Assembly: GCA_029863105.1 (NCBI GenBank)
Contig: JAOTWC010000011.1
Location: 1 to 14,213, forward strand
Direction: 5' to 3'
Length of the DNA stretch: 14,213 nt
Source: Gemmatimonadota bacterium
GTDB taxonomy: Bacteria > Gemmatimonadota > Gemmatimonadetes > Palauibacterales > Palauibacteraceae
The first letter of the stretch is position 1; each line of letters begins with the position of its first letter. The translations under genes were made by a program, and so were the position numbers. A model generated the notes under the pieces. It searched no databases, was not told the origin of the DNA, and worked only from the letters and a program-made list of their open reading frames with translations. Below are positions 13,311-14,213 of the stretch, one piece after another.

Positions 13311-14174
13311 TCAGAACACATCGATCTTCTTCAGCTCACGCCGGACCGCCCGTGTCGCCGCCAGCATTCCCAACAGCGCGGCGCCCAGCAGGCCGATTGC
13401 GACCCACCATGCGGGAACCCACTCGAGGGGCAGGAGGGTCGCGTTAATCGTTCGATAGGCGCCCCAGGTGAGCAGCACGGCGACACCTCCGCCCAGCAGG
13501 CCGGTGAACAGTCCCTCCGCCAGGAACGGTCGTCGGATGTAGGCCTCGGTAGCTCCCACCGTCTTCATGATTGCGATCCCCTCGCGGCGCGCCAGGATCG
13601 CCATGCGAACGGCGATGCCGATGAGGAGGATCGCTCCGAGGGCGAAACTCGCACCCAGAAGCAGCACTCCGCCCCCCACGACGCGCCGGATGCGGTACAG
13701 CCGGTCCACCCACTCTCTCCCGTAGCGGACTTCCTCCACGAATCCGTAACCCGCCAGTCTGGCCGCGACCCGTTCCGCATCCGCGGGGGTGCGGGAACGA
13801 TTCTGCAGCTGCACGACCAGGGAAGCCGGAAGCGGGTTCACCTCGAGGTCGGAGAACACATCCGAGAACTCGGGTAGCTCTCGTGAAGCCCGAAACAGAG
13901 CCTCGACCTTCGAGATGTACGTAACCGATTCGACCTCCGGATACCCCTCGACCTCGGCCCCGGCGAGTCCGACGAGTTCCTCGTCCACGCCGTCGCGCAG
14001 ATAGGCGACCACCTCGACTCTCGACTCGGCACCTGAAAGAGCCTGGTCGACATTGTGCGCGGCGACCCCGAACAATCCGATGATGAACAGGCTTACACCG
14101 ATCGAAGCGATCGACAGGCCGCTCAGCAGAGGGGCCCGCCGCATACCGGCGAGTGCCTCCCGGACGCTCCTCAC
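13311..14174 (-). CDS. ftsX: Cell division protein FtsX
   Basis: A 287-residue membrane subunit of the FtsEX ABC-type complex, which couples cytoplasmic ATP hydrolysis and the division ring to periplasmic wall hydrolase activation. The layout is typical: a first helix at about 17-40, a periplasmic domain (45-165) including VEVVAYLRDGVDEE and VRYGREWVDRLYRI (149-162), then three helices at about 167-190, 217-240 and 252-272. The loop EGIAIMKTVGATEAYIRRPF (198-217) is the FtsX/MacB-family coupling segment. The start is GTG, overlapping the stop of the preceding frame (GTGA). The stop lies 7 bases before the envC-like start at 13303, so sensor and activator are made together. Confidence 0.94.
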   Translation of the reverse strand: MRSVREALAGMRRAPLLSGLSIASIGVSLFIIGLFGVAAHNVDQALSGAESRVEVVAYLRDGVDEELVGLAGAEVEGYPEVESVTYISKVEALFRASRELPEFSDVFSDLEVNPLPASLVVQLQNRSRTPADAERVAARLAGYGFVEEVRYGREWVDRLYRIRRVVGGGVLLLGASFALGAILLIGIAVRMAILARREGIAIMKTVGATEAYIRRPFLAEGLFTGLLGGGVAVLLTWGAYRTINATLLPLEWVPAWWVAIGLLGAALLGMLAATRAVRRELKKIDVF

Positions 14175-14213
14175 GAGTCGGTCTTCGCGAAGGGGTCGAA
14201 TACGACCGTTCCG
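14171..14213 (-). CDS. ftsE: 3' end of a gene, probably ftsE (truncated by the window)
   Basis: Only the last 13 codons are visible (GTVVFDPFAKTDS, then TGA). The frame is open to the window edge and its stop overlaps the ftsX GTG start by 4 bases. The peptide is too short to recognise. The call as ftsE, the ATPase partner of FtsX, rests on the near-universal ftsE-ftsX order and on the coupled overlap. Confidence 0.6.
   Translation of the reverse strand, partial: GTVVFDPFAKTDS

Overview
The window reads as ordinary chromosomal DNA from a high-GC diderm bacterium. The diderm signs are an outer-membrane barrel protein ending in Phe, a lipoprotein transglycosylase and an FtsX/EnvC division module. 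The AT-poor genes and a leaderless-looking guaB promoter would suit Gemmatimonadota or a similar phylum, but that placement is an impression and not a demonstrated fact. Gene density is very high. No stretch over 300 bases lacks a gene, and I saw no tRNA, rRNA, CRISPR array or mobile element.

Left part (1-1177): the 3' end of a sensor histidine kinase gene converges on, and overlaps by 26 bases, a minus-strand short-chain dehydrogenase gene of the pteridine reductase type. The dehydrogenase gene appears to be preceded by an unlisted 31-codon ORF with a perfect Shine-Dalgarno; its stop codon overlaps the dehydrogenase start.

Centre-left (1221-4984): this is the most interesting part. A sigma70-like promoter is followed at once by a two-register Fur box. 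Four tightly packed plus-strand genes come next: an ApbE flavin transferase with a signal peptide, an outer-membrane beta-barrel protein with a coiled-coil neck, a secreted FMN-binding protein with a flavinylation motif (TGAT), and a four-helix membrane protein with histidines spaced as in b-type cytochromes. Together they suggest an iron-repressed envelope electron-transfer chain (inner-membrane haem protein to covalently flavinylated periplasmic protein to outer membrane), perhaps a ferric reductase or iron-assimilation system.

Centre (4929-8331): a small DUF2281-like protein gene, guaB (IMP dehydrogenase) with a probable leaderless promoter, and an MltD-like lipoprotein lytic transglycosylase with two LysM domains.

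Right part (8357-14213, all minus strand): a compact, probably single transcription unit. In transcription order it holds the end of a gene that is probably ftsE, then ftsX, an EnvC-like amidase activator with a degenerate LytM domain, a DNA polymerase III delta' subunit, moaC, a membrane-anchored lytic transglycosylase and a UDP-GlcNAc/ManNAc-type nucleotide sugar dehydrogenase. Several junctions are 4-base GTGA overlaps. The unit links septal wall splitting, replication, molybdenum cofactor synthesis and surface sugar precursor synthesis.
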